This document shows positions 10,433 to 21,718 of a stretch of DNA of 64,000 bases, piece by piece. The stretch lies in the NCBI GenBank assembly GCA_002633025.1, contig NMRB01000794.1:60349-124348 (forward strand), written 5' to 3'. The DNA is from Notospermus geniculatus (taxonomy: Eukaryota > Nemertea > Pilidiophora > Heteronemertea > Lineidae). How positions within the stretch are numbered: the first letter of the stretch is position 1; every line of letters begins with the position of its first letter. The notes under the pieces were generated by a model. The model searched no databases. It was not told where the DNA came from and worked only from the letters and a program-made list of their open reading frames with translations. The position numbers and the translations under genes are program-made.

Positions 10433-11713
10433 CCTAATACAACACCCCCTCTGATAATGCCTTTTAATGCTTTTTAATGCCCTGCAGAAACCCTGCTGAC
10501 CCCTACATAATATTTATGGTAACTTGAATGGTAACTTACTCAGCCTAACAGAGTCCCCTGATCAGGGTTTTTTGATCGACAGGAGTCACCCACTCCTGGC
10601 TCCTCTTCAACCACTCAGTGGTTGAAAAGGAGCAAAGCAAAAACCCAAGCTGGGATCTTGCTCTGTTGAGACCTTGCAAAAACATGTCTAATATCCAGTT
10701 CTTTGCCATCCTTGGCCCAGCCATGGCAACGCTGCCATTAGCAAGGCTGGGTCTGGCCTGGCACCACCTGGCTCTGGGCTGGCAAGCCCGGGCATTGGCT
10801 TGGCATGCCAACCTTGGCCCAGTCCAGGCATGACTTTTGTGCCAGGCTTGGGCCGAGCCTGGCCCAATGCCTTTGTGCTACCTGGGTCAGTTCATTCACC
10901 ACGGATTGACCAATCGCTGGGCCGCCGCACGGTGTCTGCACCGCTCGAGACGTCTAGGCCTTTGCGGGCTATCTAGTCCACGTGGTCAATTTCATTCAAC
11001 TCCTATTGACGGCCGAACGCCGCAAGGATAAATACCAAACCACAAGTCATTCATAGTCTGGTCAGTTACAACATGCGGTCAACTAAATTCAATCCTCCCC
11101 CGCCCTATCTCCGCCTTGGCCTTTTACTCCAAGAGGCCTATTGTCATACTCAATGCGTATTACGATGGAGGCGGTCTCACCACCTTGTAATGAAACCAGA
11201 GTATGTATCCATCTCCTCTGAATGCTATAAAGATTCTTGATTTAAAACGATGTGGATATATTTAGTGTGTGTTAAATGCACTGCTTATCATGACAACTCC
11301 CTAAAGCCTACATACTGTAGGCCAATAACAAGATATTGAAAGTCTAATTCTAATACATGTAGATGGTCGTTCGAGGCCCGATTTTTCAAAATTGAAATAA
11401 CTAATTAGCAATTGCTTAATTAGTGGCCTGAAAAAGGTCAAAACTGAAAATTGACTAATTTTGGGTGTTTTCGTCTGAAATTCCAAAATCGGGGCTGGAA
11501 CAGCCTTAGAAGAAGGTTTTTCCAGATCATATTCGAAATCAGATTAACCATCGTTCCACGCACAAAAAAGAAATCGCTCGTGAAAATTTGTGAGAAAGTC
11601 CGCAACTTTCCCCGCGAGCCCTTTGTTATGGTAATGAAGAATGCCATGTGGAGTTCGTCACGTTCGGATAACATCTGTTCAAAAATCATCGACGACAGAG
11701 CTATTAGCAGTAC
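10433..11713. other. No gene; short imperfect TTGGCC/CCTGGC repeats at 10700-10870
   Basis: 10700-10870 is built of irregular, often palindromic copies of TTGGC, CCTGGC, GGCTGGC and TTGGCCCA. A similar patch lies at 48905-49300. The remainder is unassigned; short open frames here have no recognisable features. Confidence 0.5.
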
Positions 11714-11764
11714 TTCCACCTATCCAAAATCCCCGGGTTTTTTAGACCCGTGTCTAGACACGGG

Positions 11765-12683
11765 GGCCCGAACTTATAAAAGGTGTTTTTCGCCTGTGTA
11801 ACTTGGACTTGTTTAAGCCTAAACGTTTCTAAGACAACTGTTAGACAAGTCTACCAAAACACTGGTGTTAATAGCGGAATTTCGAACAACGCAAGGACGT
11901 GGGTCCAGCTAGTCAAGTCCAACAGGTGATTTTACATGTATCGCCGACCACACTGCCTTTGTTGAGACGATTATATAATGAATTGTAAAGAGACATACCT
12001 TAGGTGACCTCATTTGTGCGGTATTCGTCATAATAGGCCTATTTGCTGTTGTGACTGGATGGATAGTACACCCTTAGTCAAAAGTAAATGCCCATCTAAT
12101 TTTCCGGCATATTTCCTTGAATATTTTTCATAGCCACGTTTTCTTTTCATACAGATAATCTAGGGCCACTAGGACACCTTTTAAGACCATAAAACTTGAA
12201 ATTATGAATGAATCACAAGCTTAGACAACTGCAAAACAAGCCCCCTGGCATGTTTTGCGATTCCTTTGTTGTTTCGACACCGTTGTCTATCTTTGGACGT
12301 CAGTTTTAGACACGTCTAAAGCTAGGAATCCACCATTGATTTTCTAGCTGATTTTGCGCTGCGACTCGCGTTGCAACTGGGTTGCGTTGCAACTGTGCAC
12401 TCGATCGCCGTAGTGGACTCGCTAGACGTGATTTCCACCAATGGTGAAGATGTGGTCAATTTCAGTCGGCAATCGGTCGGCGACCGGTATCAGTTCCTTG
12501 TAATCGTATTCAGTCGCGAGTTGCAGGTTGCAAAGCAAGTTGCAACGCAGAAAATCAGCAGTGGATTCCTAGCTTAAGCTAGACATCCTTCTGTAATCGC
12601 AGTTTAAACTAGACGACTGATTTAGACTTGTCTTGGCGAGTTGGACTTGTCTAAGAGATAGACATCCTTTATAAGTTCGGGCC
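11765..12683. mobile_element. GGCCCGAACTTATAA element, short copy
   Basis: Inverted ends GGCCCGAACTTATAAA; flanks GGG on both sides fit a 3-bp target duplication. The interior matches, in inverse orientation, 27280-28002 at high identity. It carries a 255-bp MITE that the other copy lacks. No coding capacity is visible. Confidence 0.75.
12320..12574. mobile_element. 255-bp MITE with TAA duplication (Harbinger-type)
   Basis: Ends AGCTAGGAATCCAC / GTGGATTCCTAGCT, flanked by TAA (12317-12319 and 12575-12577). The uninterrupted site is visible in the inverted copy near 27385, where only one TAA-equivalent occurs, which confirms the insertion. A second copy is at 24748-25000 with TTA flanks. TWA target choice points to PIF/Harbinger mobilisation. 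Confidence 0.85.
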
Positions 12684-12775
12684 GGGGTTTTTAAACACGG
12701 GTCTATTAGACACGGCAAAAAATAGGTGTACGCGCAAGAAACCCGTGTTTCACCCGGGGTTTCGGATAGGTGGAA

Positions 12776-13263
12776 CCACGGCTACTGAAACAGGCTACGA
12801 TTGTGACCGACTGTGGTTGAGGCCATGAATAAATTCATTCAAATCATTTCCATATTCAGCGGGAAAATACGCCGGGCCAGTCACCCCGCCACCTTAAGTG
12901 TGTGTCGATTTTTGCACGTGGCTGGCAGATGCTAGCAAGCAGATGCTTCTAAGCACTTGCTGGTTTTTATGAATATCAGCCATAATGCATTTTTTTATGA
13001 ATATGATACTAAGTATAAGCACATACTTGCTTTTACCGGTACTTCGGGAGATACCGGTAGCAGTATGCTAGCAAGGAGATAAGCACTTGCTAGTTTTTAT
13101 GAATATTAGCCATTAATGTTTTTGGCTATACTGGTAGGCCTACTTTTTTATTTGCAGGTTTTCAGTGACAATTTTTATAAAATTATAGGCCTATGAATCT
13201 ATTCCTCTTATCGAGAGCTTTCATATAATATATCTTAAATTCTCAAGTTAACTAGAAAGGTGG
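12776..13263. other. No gene; a ~60-bp direct repeat
   Basis: The segment at 12926-12985 (GCTAGCAAGCAGATGC..., AAGCACTTGCTGG) recurs diverged at 13061-13117. Nothing else supported. Confidence 0.5.
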
Positions 13264-13570
13264 TTTTTATGCCCCCGCTTCAAAAGAAGCGGGGGCATTA
13301 TGTCGTCACCCGTTACGTCCGTCCGTCGTCCGTCGGCGGCGTCCGGCGTCGTCGCGCCGTAAACTTTCCATTTCCGATCATTTAAAAGAAAACAGTTGGT
13401 CCAATCAAATTGATTTTTTGTGTGTATGTTGGGGGTGTCTAAAGGAAGGTTCCTGTCGAAAATGGCCGCGTTCCGATTTACAATATGGCCGCCAGAGCCG
13501 CAATCGTGCAATCAGATTCCGTCAATTTCAGGGAGAACCATATGTCCGATTGTATTCATTTTTGTGTATA

Positions 13571-14688
13571 CAGGAGGGTCACAGTTTATTGGTCTTCCCC
13601 AGAAATTTTCTAAGTCCACTAATGCTATTCATAGGGGCCAAAATGGGTTATTTTGGTCAATGAAACTTGATCACTAGGACTAGGATTATTAATAGGCAAC
13701 TGATCACGGTACTGATTTCATTGCCTAGAGAATGGCAGGTTGAAAGAATTTTAGTGTGGCGTTCACAGACCTCGGTGTCAGTCCAGGGTCTATGTACTTT
13801 AACCCCCTGTTGTTTGAAACAGGGTAGGGTAGGGTTTTCACCTTGTGGCACTAAAGTTTCCCAGTTGGCGATCCATCGCATTAATGATGTCACCGACAGA
13901 GGTAGGTTTTGTGCATACTTGGTAATGTTTTAAAATTTCCCGGCTCAATGGCAGTCCAAAACACGCTTTATTCTTGCCTCGACAGTGTAGCTTTTGTGTC
14001 TGCGAGGAAGGGCAGCGGGATCGGGAATTTTTAATAGTGCAGCAGCTTCACCATCACCAGCACCATTTTTCACTATTGCATGTTACCATCTTCATTTAGA
14101 TGACAGGCAGAAGTACACATGCGATCCGATCGAAACTCTTGCGTGTAAACGCAACCCAATGCGGTCCAATGTGGATTTAAAATGGTCCTGAACGCAAATG
14201 AGACCCAATGCGGGTCGATCGGATCCAATCGGATCGAATCTGAATGTGGTTTGTTGGCTTATCGTCTAAACGGCCCTATTGTGGGTCGATCAGATTGAAT
14301 CCAAATGTGGCTTTTGGGCTTGTCGTCTAAACGACCCTATAATGCCCCACCAAACTGTTAGCACAATCATCCACTGTGACCAAATGCCTCCTGATTGTGA
14401 CTGGGGCTGATTGTGTAATTAATGTGTAATTAATGACATTAATGACAATGTCCGTTGGGCTTACATTGAAGCTGCAGCCTAATCACAGTCATGGTCAGTT
14501 CACTTTTTACATGACTGTTGACAAAAGGGCATTGTATTCATTTTGATTGAAGAATTGAAAAGGGATCCTACCAGCCAGCTTTGAGTCATGCACTCCACTC
14601 TTCATGTTTTCCCTTTGTGGGCCCCAAATTGGACTTAGAAAATTTCTAGGGGAAGACCAATAAACTGTGACCCTCCTGTTGGTCCAAC
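13571..14688. mobile_element. CAGGAGGGTCACAG foldback element
   Basis: The left arm (CAGGAGGGTCACAGTTTATT..., TTTTCTAAGTCC) is mirrored at 14577-14688 over about 100 bp. The same ends form the element at 51335-51786. It carries a GATCCGATCGG-type MITE copy. Non-coding. Confidence 0.7.
14085..14341. mobile_element. TAGGGCCGTTTAGACGAC MITE, copy 1 (eroded)
   Basis: Contains the family core of CGATCCGATCGGATC-like palindromes and a clear right end (TCGTCTAAACGGCCCTA at about 14265-14281), followed by a second partial right end to 14341. The left end is mutated. Better copies are at 53550 and 55343. Confidence 0.6.
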
Positions 14689-14689
14689 A

Positions 14690-15560
14690 GTTGGTCCAAT
14701 CAAATTGATTTTTTGTGTGTATGTTGGGGGTGTCTAAAGGAAGGTTCCTGTCGAAAATGGCCGCGTTCCGATTTACAATATGGCCGCCAGAGCCGCAACC
14801 GTGCAATCAGATTCCGTCAATTTCAGGGAGAACCATATGTCCGATTGTATTCATTTTTTGTGTATATGTTGGGGGTGACTAGAGGAAGGTTCCTTTCGAA
14901 AATGGCCGCGTTCTGATTTACAGTATGGCCGCGAGAGCCGCCATCTTGAAATCATATTCCGTCAATCTCAGGGAAAACCGTTTGTCTGATCATATTGATT
15001 TCTTGTATGTGTGTTGGGGGTGACTAGAGGAAGGTTCCTTTCGAAAATGGCCGTGCTGCGATTTACAATATGGCCGCCAGAGCCGCAATCTTGAAATCAG
15101 ATTACGTCAATTTCAGGGAGAACCATATGTTCATTCGTATTGATGATTTTGTGTGTATGTTGGGGCGTGACTAGAGGAAGGTTCCTTTCGAAAATGCCCG
15201 CGTTCTGATTTACAGTATGGCTGCCAGAGCCGCCATCTTGAAATCATATTCCGTCAATTTCACGGAAAACCGTTTGTCTGATCATATTGATTTTTCGCAT
15301 GTATGTTGGAGTAGGAAGGTTCCTTTCGAAAACGGCCGTGCTGCGATTTACAATACGGCCACTAGAACCACCATCTTGAAATCAGATTCCGTCAATTTCA
15401 GGGAGACGTGTTGGTCTGATCCTATTGACTTTTTGTATGTATGTTGAGGGCGACTCAAGTAAGATTCCTTATGAAAATGGCTGCATTTCAATTTACAATA
15501 TGGCCGCCAGAGCTGGCATCTTGAAATCAGATTCCGTCAATTTCAGGTGATATTGGTTTT
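14690..15560. repeat. 145-bp tandem repeat, about 6 units
   Basis: The word TCGAAAATGG (or variants) starts at 14751, 14896, 15041, 15188, 15326 and about 15469, giving periods of 145, 145, 147, 138 and ~145. Each unit has two GGCCGC/GGCCGCCAGAG words and GTCAATTTCAGGGA. One further unit lies at 13400-13560, left of the inserted foldback. Confidence 0.9.
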
Positions 15561-15668
15561 TGGTACCGGTATGCATGTTCCCTGATATCGACGGAATCTG
15601 ATTTCAACATAACTTGACTGGAGGTTCGCCCACTCAACATAGGCCTACACGCGGGGGCATATGCCACG

Positions 15669-16182
15669 CTTTGCGTTGCTCTTAACCACTTTTATCGAAA
15701 ATATTCTGCACATGCCAGGCAGACCTTTGAAAACGCCCCAATACGGCCTATCGTGAGAGCTTTGTGTTCATTTCTGCTTCACAATGAATAAGCAAAACCA
15801 AGTTATGGAAGGATGGTGGTCAGACGGTCAATTTCTTACATAGCGTCAATTTTTTAACACGGTCCACTAGTTGTGATGCTCCATTGGGTAACTTACAGGT
15901 CTCACTATAAACACACTATCAATAGCCGTGGTTTACACATAGAAATTCCCGGGTTTTTAGACACCGGGTCTAGCCCGGTGTAATGTCGATTATAAGTGTT
16001 CTCCGTATTTCTGTGTTTTTCTTGTTGTTTCCCTCCTGACGGATTAAGCGGCAACTATCCCAACAATAACCATTCTAGGCCGCGTCTATTGTTGGGGAAC
16101 ACTGAGCTACAGAAACACTCACAGATGTTACACCTGTGCCCGTCAACACTACTCAAACTTTGTGACGGGGACCTAAATTAAG
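15669..16182. other. No gene recognised
   Basis: Holds a fragment of the 11714-type terminal sequence at 15947-15985. A 61-codon ORF near 15996 has no recognisable features. Confidence 0.4.
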
Positions 16183-16498
16183 GCCAAAAGGGTGAATGTC
16201 GTCCTGGGTACACCTAAAGGGTACCCAGGTCCAACCTGGGTATCCCTAAATGGCACTCAGGTACGTACTGGGTACCCTTTAGGAACCTAAAGGATACCCA
16301 GTTTGAAATTCCCGCCTGGTGAGATACCTGGAATCCAGGTTGTGGGTACTTTACCGTTCAGCTCGTCATGCTCGCAAACTGGGTATCCTTTTGGGTTCCT
16401 AAAGGGTACCCAGTACGTACCTGGGTGCCATTTAGGGATACCGAGGTTCGACCTGGGTACCCTTTAGGGGTACCCAGGACGACATTCACCCTTTTGGC
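16183..16498. mobile_element. 316-bp foldback MITE, 9-bp duplication
   Basis: Ends GCCAAAAGGGTGAATGTCG and inverse; nearly the whole element folds on itself (repeated GGGTACCCAG words). Flanks TAAATTAAG at 16174-16182 and 16499-16507 are an exact 9-bp duplication, typical of Mutator-type transposition. Its relative is at 40678-41039. Confidence 0.85.
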
Positions 16499-16712
16499 TA
16501 AATTAAGCCCTCCAAAAACCGTTGGAGCTCGGAGGGGATTATTAGGCCCCCGGATAAATCCTATCCCATGCTCTGAGCCCCCTCATAGACAACAGTGACT
16601 GCAAGTCCATTTGACCATATCAAAACATCCGGAAATATGCAGTTATCAACGAAAGTAAAGCGTCATATTTATGCCACACAACTACCCTGAACAAGCCATG
16701 CATTTTCTGTGG

Positions 16713-16866
16713 TAGTGCCTTTTTTACCTACCCCCGTAATTTTTAGTGCCTTTTTTACCAGTGCCTTTTTTACCGGTGCCTTATTTACCAGTGCCTTTTT
16801 TACCAGTGCCTTATTTACCAGTGCCTTTTTTACCGGTGCCTTTTTTACCAGTGCCTTTTTTACCGT
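16713..16866. repeat. 15-bp minisatellite AGTGCCTTTTTTACC, about 9 units
   Basis: Units alternate AGTGCC/GGTGCC and TTTTTTACC/TTATTTACC. Tandem and non-coding. Confidence 0.85.
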
Positions 16867-17661
16867 ACCCCATTAGGCCTACACCGCGTTTTTAACAGGT
16901 GTGGACAGAAAAAACCAGGGTTCGACACGGGTTTGTCTCAAGAGTGTTATCTGTCGCATGACTGCTCTTGGCAAACAAACTCTGGATGCTAGGCCTACTT
17001 AGGTGAAGTTTCTCATTGTAATGTAGGCCTAATGCAGGTGATCGATACACTCTGTCTAGGCCTACTTTTCGGGGATGATAATGATTGTCACAACATATCT
17101 CCGCATGAGGATATGTCGGTAGTTGTGGTCCATAATATTGTGTTGATTTGTCCGCATATGATGAAACAATCATGTTTAATGTGCAAATATTATGAAGATG
17201 CCTGTTGCACATACATCTACTGCACTGACTACGGTAACTGCAGTTACCGTACAAACAGCATGGCGACCACGGATTTTCGATCCCGCGGTGAGTGCAGTAT
17301 TCAGCTCGATTTCTCTCGAAAAACGCAAGCTCAAGGGCTGAAACATACGTGGGGGATTCTTCACTATAGGAACTATCCACGACGTAAATTGTAGCCCAAA
17401 ATATTTCCCAATAAATGTGTACGGACCGAGAGAAAAATCGAAGCGACGCAAAGGTAACTCAATCAGAACGCTATCGGTTTGTACGGTAACTCAGTCTTGC
17501 TACGGTAACTTACTTACACAGTGAAGGAAAACCGTACCAAAATGGCAGAAACGTCCAACGATTATCTGCCTCACCTATGTTTAGTACCTTTTCCGTCCTA
17601 CAGAAATAAATAGTACGGTTTTAGTACTAGCCATAACCAACCTGTAGTACTGTGTTATAAA
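16867..17661. other. No supported gene; 20-bp palindrome at 17230
   Basis: A perfect palindrome ACGGTAACTGCAGTTACCGT lies at about 17231-17250, with further TACGGTAACT words at 17480-17515. ORFs of 91-162 codons overlap here on both strands without recognisable motifs, so I leave them uncalled. Confidence 0.4.
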
Positions 17662-18431
17662 CGGTAGTATGTAAACATTGAAACGTTTCAAAAGAAACGA
17701 GCCAAATGAAACGACCCAAAATATTTTTAAAAACACGAAAAACCATAACAAAAATACCAAAAACCTATATTATTTTACATTGTGTGAATAGAGGAATGTA
17801 GATTACCCGATGCCTTCATAATTTTTATCATCATTTTAGCTTTTTCTGCAATTTCTTAGCCAGATTTAGGCTACACTGCGAGGAACGCTGTCACATTTTC
17901 CTCTCGCCAACCTCACACCCCTCATAATGGAATGATCGGCGTATGCTAATTGGTTGGAATGCTCATGGCTTATTATCTATCCACAACTCGCATGCACATT
18001 GTGTTACAAACTTTGCCCAATATCAAAAACGATATATTTTGAAGACGTTTTGAGGCCTCGCACAAATTCCTCACAGAAAATAACCATGGCGAGTGACATA
18101 TACAGAAAGTAATATGATAAAAGGTATTAATAATCGCATAAAGAATTTCTGAAGCGACGACTTCCATATTTGGGATAGGAGACCTTGAACATTGAATGAA
18201 TGGGAAGCATGGTGTCATGTAAACAAAAACAACACGAACAACACGTGTGTTTTGAACGGGAGACGTGTGTTTTGAGAGATTTGAATGCTATTAGGCCATG
18301 AAAGTGCCAAAAATGAACTGGAAATAACAAAATTACACCGTTTCTGCCATGCAACTTCAGATTTAGCATGTTTTTTGGGTTGTTTCATTTGGCCCGTTTC
18401 TTTTGAAACGTTTCAATGTTTACATACTACC
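17662..18431. mobile_element. 770-bp hAT-like MITE
   Basis: Inverted ends of about 55 bp (CGGTAGTATGTAAACATTG...). Flanks GTTATAAA at 17654-17661 and 18432-18439 form an 8-bp duplication, the hAT size. No transposase frame inside. Confidence 0.75.
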
Positions 18432-18439
18432 GTTATAAA

Positions 18440-19650
18440 CACAAGTGGCATGCTGCTGAGCAGCCAACATCAAAGGTAAATTAGTACGCTGCCCAGGTAT
18501 TTCTACACGGTAATCGTCCAGTTTCCCCAGTCAGTGACCTACACGCTAACCGTACCAACCTGTCAAGCGGACCGTACTTCTTCAAGTAGCTGCTCATCGG
18601 GTGTTCTCAACAGGATCGGCTGAATTGGCTTGGGATACCTGCATATTTTTCACCAACTGTGGCGTGCTTCCTGACATGGACACGATATTAGGATATTTGG
18701 GGGCTACTTTCTAATGGGCCCTGAGTTATTAACTACATGTACATGTAGTTGAAATTGAATGCAGTTCGGTTCGAGAGAAAAGATAAAATCGAGGCGAATA
18801 TAAAATCACGACAGATAAAATATTTCACCAACAATATTTCTATCAGTCGCCAGCATGCAAGACACTGATCAAGGGATGCGCTGGGCGTGATCAGCGGGAA
18901 AGCTAGTATTAGGCCTATGAACTGAGCAAATGTCCACTGCGACTTGGTTCCTGAAAAGTGAAATTCACTACCGGAGCAAAATAAAGGCATCGATATCAGA
19001 GAAGTTACAAATTAAAACACAGTCAATTAACTTATAAAATGGAATAGACAAATAATGAAAGATTTCACTGCAACTTTGCGCAAAAAAAGCTACCAGCAAA
19101 GTTTGGTCCAGAATCTGATAAAACTTGCGCATGAACTGGGCATGGTGTGATGATGTATTTGTTAGTCCTGAAAAGTAGAATTCAGGGTTGGAGCTACCAT
19201 TGTCTTCTTTTAGCCAAAGTAACGAAAAGCCTATTGTTCAGTAGTGTGAACAATAGGGATTTTCTTTACTTTGGCTAAAAAAAGTAATGGTAGCTCCAAC
19301 CCTGCAGAATTCATCCAATGCTGCTCTCGTAACACAAAAAAAATATCGATATTACAGTCTTTACAAAATAGGCCTAACCAATGGTTGAATCCTTTATGTC
19401 CTATTTCCAAGAAAATTATGAAGACAGAAGCTTCTCCATGGCAGCTCCTGAATTTGGATCTCTTTCCCTGGAGAAGATCATCCACAGCAGTCATCACATT
19501 CTGCCAGTGAATTTGATTTGATTACGAAAGAATATGAAAAATCAAATGCCATCTTCAGAGCATCTGAACAGACTTGACTTTCATCAGGCGATAAGCTTGT
19601 TTGGGCCATGCGGCGAGTCAGACCTTAGTAATGATGAACATGACTTTATA
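18440..19650. other. No gene; long hairpin at 19177-19310
   Basis: The hairpin has arms GAATTCAGGGTTGGAGCTAC...CCTATTGTTC and inverse, about 60 bp each with a short loop. It may be a small foldback MITE. The rest is unassigned. Confidence 0.5.
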
Positions 19651-19661
19651 AGTTTTATGAC

Positions 19662-19937
19662 TTATAAAATCATTTCCTCTGATAAATTGACGTATCCGTG
19701 TTTATAGAGACGTAAATCGACAATTGACAAATCTAGCCAACGATTGTAACACACATTTCCATATATTTTGTTTTTGATCAGGTATCGATTCGAGTCCAAC
19801 AAACATGATACATTCCATGGAACTTGAGTTATATTTATTTTTCTTGACTCTCTGGGGATAAAATTCACTCCTGTTAGAATGAGATTTCCTGCTACTGATA
19901 AACAGAGTAAGATTACAATTGTTTTTGTCGTGTCCAT
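19662..19937 (-). CDS. Small predicted secreted or membrane-anchored protein, 91 aa
   Basis: I do not recognise this protein. It starts at an ATG with a short polar start, then a hydrophobic segment (about residues 7-23, TIVILLCLSVAGNLIL), like a signal peptide or signal anchor. The remaining ~68 residues hold two cysteines (in NVSCLL and NVCYNRW) and an N-glycosylation-type NVS. It ends at TGA/TAA without a visible intron. It lies on the same strand as, and about 200 bp downstream of, the zinc-ribbon ORF in a compact AT-rich stretch. The pair may come from the same inserted DNA. It could also be chance; the hydrophobic start is the main support. Confidence 0.35.
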   Translation of the reverse strand: MDTTKTIVILLCLSVAGNLILTGVNFIPRESRKINITQVPWNVSCLLDSNRYLIKNKIYGNVCYNRWLDLSIVDLRLYKHGYVNLSEEMIL

Positions 19938-20143
19938 TTTATTTTATGTGGAAAATTTGTGTCCTCTGTGTAAAGTTCATTGTCACGAGTGAGCTTAAAG
20001 CTGTGACATAGCTTTCCTCTTGATTTTATGTATTTGTTAACGGACCATCCAAATGAAATCAAGATGTTTTCCATGATTCGCTAAACATTTTAACCTCGCT
20101 CCATCCCATCTCTTTCTTCTATAACCTTTCCCAAATTTATCTT

Positions 20144-20365
20144 CTAATTTTTTTCTTCTTCCTTACGGATCTTCTTATACTGTTCATTTTCTTTTCGGCT
20201 GCATACTTTACAGGTGTTAGCATGTCCATCCTTGAGTGTTGAACTTTTGTAAAAGTCTTGTAGATTTTTACATTCTAAACATTTTTTACAATGTTTAAAA
20301 TGTTCAAATGTCGTCGACTTTGTCACTCGTGAGTTCAATTCGTCATCTGTCGGAAAGTTGTCCAT
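20144..20365 (-). CDS. Zinc-ribbon protein of phage/large DNA virus type, 73 aa
   Basis: The 73-aa frame starts at an ATG and carries paired cysteines: CKKCLEC at about residues 26-32 and CKVC at about 52-55. Between them is the spacer FYKSSTLKDGHANT. The pattern CxxC...F.YK....KDG....CK.C is common in small zinc-binding proteins of bacteriophages and nucleocytoplasmic large DNA viruses. It is not a domain I would expect as a stand-alone host gene. The tail is Lys/Glu rich. The ORF is intact, unspliced and in AT-rich DNA beside two other minus-strand ORFs. Viral origin is inference from the motif. An alternative is a transposon accessory gene or a fragment of a longer zinc-finger protein. Confidence 0.5.
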   Translation of the reverse strand: MDNFPTDDELNSRVTKSTTFEHFKHCKKCLECKNLQDFYKSSTLKDGHANTCKVCSRKENEQYKKIRKEEEKN

Positions 20366-20413
20366 TTTGTCTGGGGGAGGATTTCATTAGATATAGACAT
20401 TTTTGTCACGTTG

Positions 20414-20620
20414 TCACGTTTGGAAGGATTTGACTGGGGTAGATTTTTTGAGGAAAAACATTTTCCAAGGGGTGGACTTTGAAAAATGAAAAAATTGGAA
20501 AAGTGGGCGGTCGGGGTGGTTTGACTGTGCTTTGACTGGAGAGGATTTTTCAGATGTTTTTCGGTTGGTTTGGGTGGGGGAGGTTTTGACTGGGTTTGAC
20601 TGAGAGATTTTTTCAGTCAA
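20414..20620 (-). CDS. Low-complexity basic ORF, 68 aa, doubtful
   Basis: Rich in Lys, Ser, Thr and Pro with irregular repeats (SNPVKTS, SSPVKAQS, KSTPWK, KSTPVKSF), reflecting a DNA-level repetition of TTTGACTGG on the plus strand. It lies directly upstream of the zinc-ribbon ORF on the same strand and ends against family B. It may be a disordered protein or merely a simple repeat that happens to be open. Confidence 0.2.
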   Translation of the reverse strand: MTEKISQSNPVKTSPTQTNRKTSEKSSPVKAQSNHPDRPLFQFFHFSKSTPWKMFFLKKSTPVKSFQT

Positions 20621-20621
20621 T

Positions 20622-21707
20622 GAAATGGTCCATGGACCATGTGCTCACTGGGTTGGACATAATAGTCTAATGACAGAGGGAGGTACATATCAGTTATGAG
20701 CAATCTGGGTCAAGTCATTCCCAGAAAAGACTTTGATGATTTTTGGGTTATGCCACCTGGCGGCCATATTGGATGTCCGATCGGGCTGGAACTTCACATG
20801 CACATAAAGGTCATCTGCAGGGGACCACATAGCACATTGGAGCGCTTTGGGTCAAGTCGTTCCTGAGTTACAGCACTTTGATGATTTTCGGGTTACGCCA
20901 CCTGGCGGCCATATTGGATGTCCGATCGGGCCGAAACTTCACATGGACATAAAGGTCATCTGCAGGGGGCCACATAGCACATTGGAGCGCTTTGGGTTAA
21001 GGCGTTCCTGAGTTACAGCACTTTGATGATTTTTGGGTTACGCCACCTGGCGGCCATATTTGAAGTCAAATCAGGCCGAAATTTGACATGCATGTAAAGG
21101 TCATCTAGATGGAGGTAAATATCAAATTTGAGCACTCTGCGTCAAGCCGTTCCTGAGTAATAGCACTTACTTGATTTTCAGGTTACGCCACCTGGCGGCC
21201 ATATTGGATGTCCAATCGGGCCGAAACTTGGTATTTTTTAAGGTACCCCTCCAATGCATGTTTATGCAAGATATGAAGTTGCTCGGTGAAATAATGACAA
21301 ACTGTGGCAGGTTCGTCACTTTTGTCGAACTTTGACCTCTGTGACCTTGAAAAGTAGGTCAAATCAAAAACCCGTTATATATGTTATGTATCCTTATTAG
21401 CTACACCTATGATAAAAATTTGGAGATGATCTAGTCATTAGTTCAGGAGTTATTGCACTTTTTGTGTTTTTGGTTTCCGCCACCTGGTGGCCAAACTGAG
21501 AGTCGAATGGGACCGAAACTTGGTGTCGTGGGTCATCTGACCTAGGGGTATATATGTACCAAGTTTCAGAACAATAGCTCTAGCGGTTACGAAACGTGCC
21601 CTGCTAACGGACAACGACGGACGACGACGACGACGGACGACGACGACGTCCGACGACGGACGACGGACGCTGCACCATCGTAATAGCTCACCCCAGTGAG
21701 CTAAAAA
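20622..21707 (+). mobile_element. Family B element, complete copy (rolling-circle/HINE-like)
   Basis: The 5' palindrome ATGGTCCATGGACCAT (20625-20640) is followed by GTGCTCACTGGG. The body has 145-bp tandem units: CACCTGGCGG starts at 20754, 20899, 21044 and 21189, a spacing of exactly 145 each time. A TGACCTCTGTGACCTTGA block lies at about 21330. Then come a GACGACGG simple repeat (21605-21670), a hairpin (21685-21702; stem AGCTCAC/GTGAGCT, loop CCCA) and AAAAA. The 5' GCTCACTGGG is complementary to CCCAGTGAGC of the hairpin. Non-coding. Confidence 0.78.
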
Positions 21708-21718
21708 TCGCTTTGTCC

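Larger units (their letters stand above)
11714..12775. mobile_element. Outer TIR element (TTCCACCTATCC ends)
   Basis: The ends read TTCCACCTATCCAAAATCC...CGGGTTTT on the left and the inverse at 12740-12775, with shared GACACGGG subterminal words. It is almost wholly filled by the GGCCCGAAC element. A fragment of the same end (CCCGGGTTTTTAGACACCGGG-like) occurs at 15947-15985. Confidence 0.6.
13264..15668 (-). mobile_element. Family C element (rolling-circle/HINE-like), minus strand
   Basis: Read on the minus strand, the 5' end at 15668-15650 is GTGGCATATGCCCCCGC (a short palindrome plus ATGCCCCCGC). The body is a 145-bp tandem repeat. The 3' part has a GACGG-type simple repeat (13300-13360 region), then a hairpin (13269-13298; stem ATGCCCCCGCTT/AAGCGGGGGCAT) and AAAAA (13264-13268). 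The 5' ATGCCCCCGC is complementary to GCGGGGGCAT of the hairpin. A foldback (13571-14688) interrupts the tandem array. Confidence 0.7.

Noticed and set aside
16892-17451. Overlapping ORFs of 162, 120 and 91 codons on both strands
   Set aside because: All cover the same bases, none has a recognisable motif, and the region contains palindromes and short repeats.
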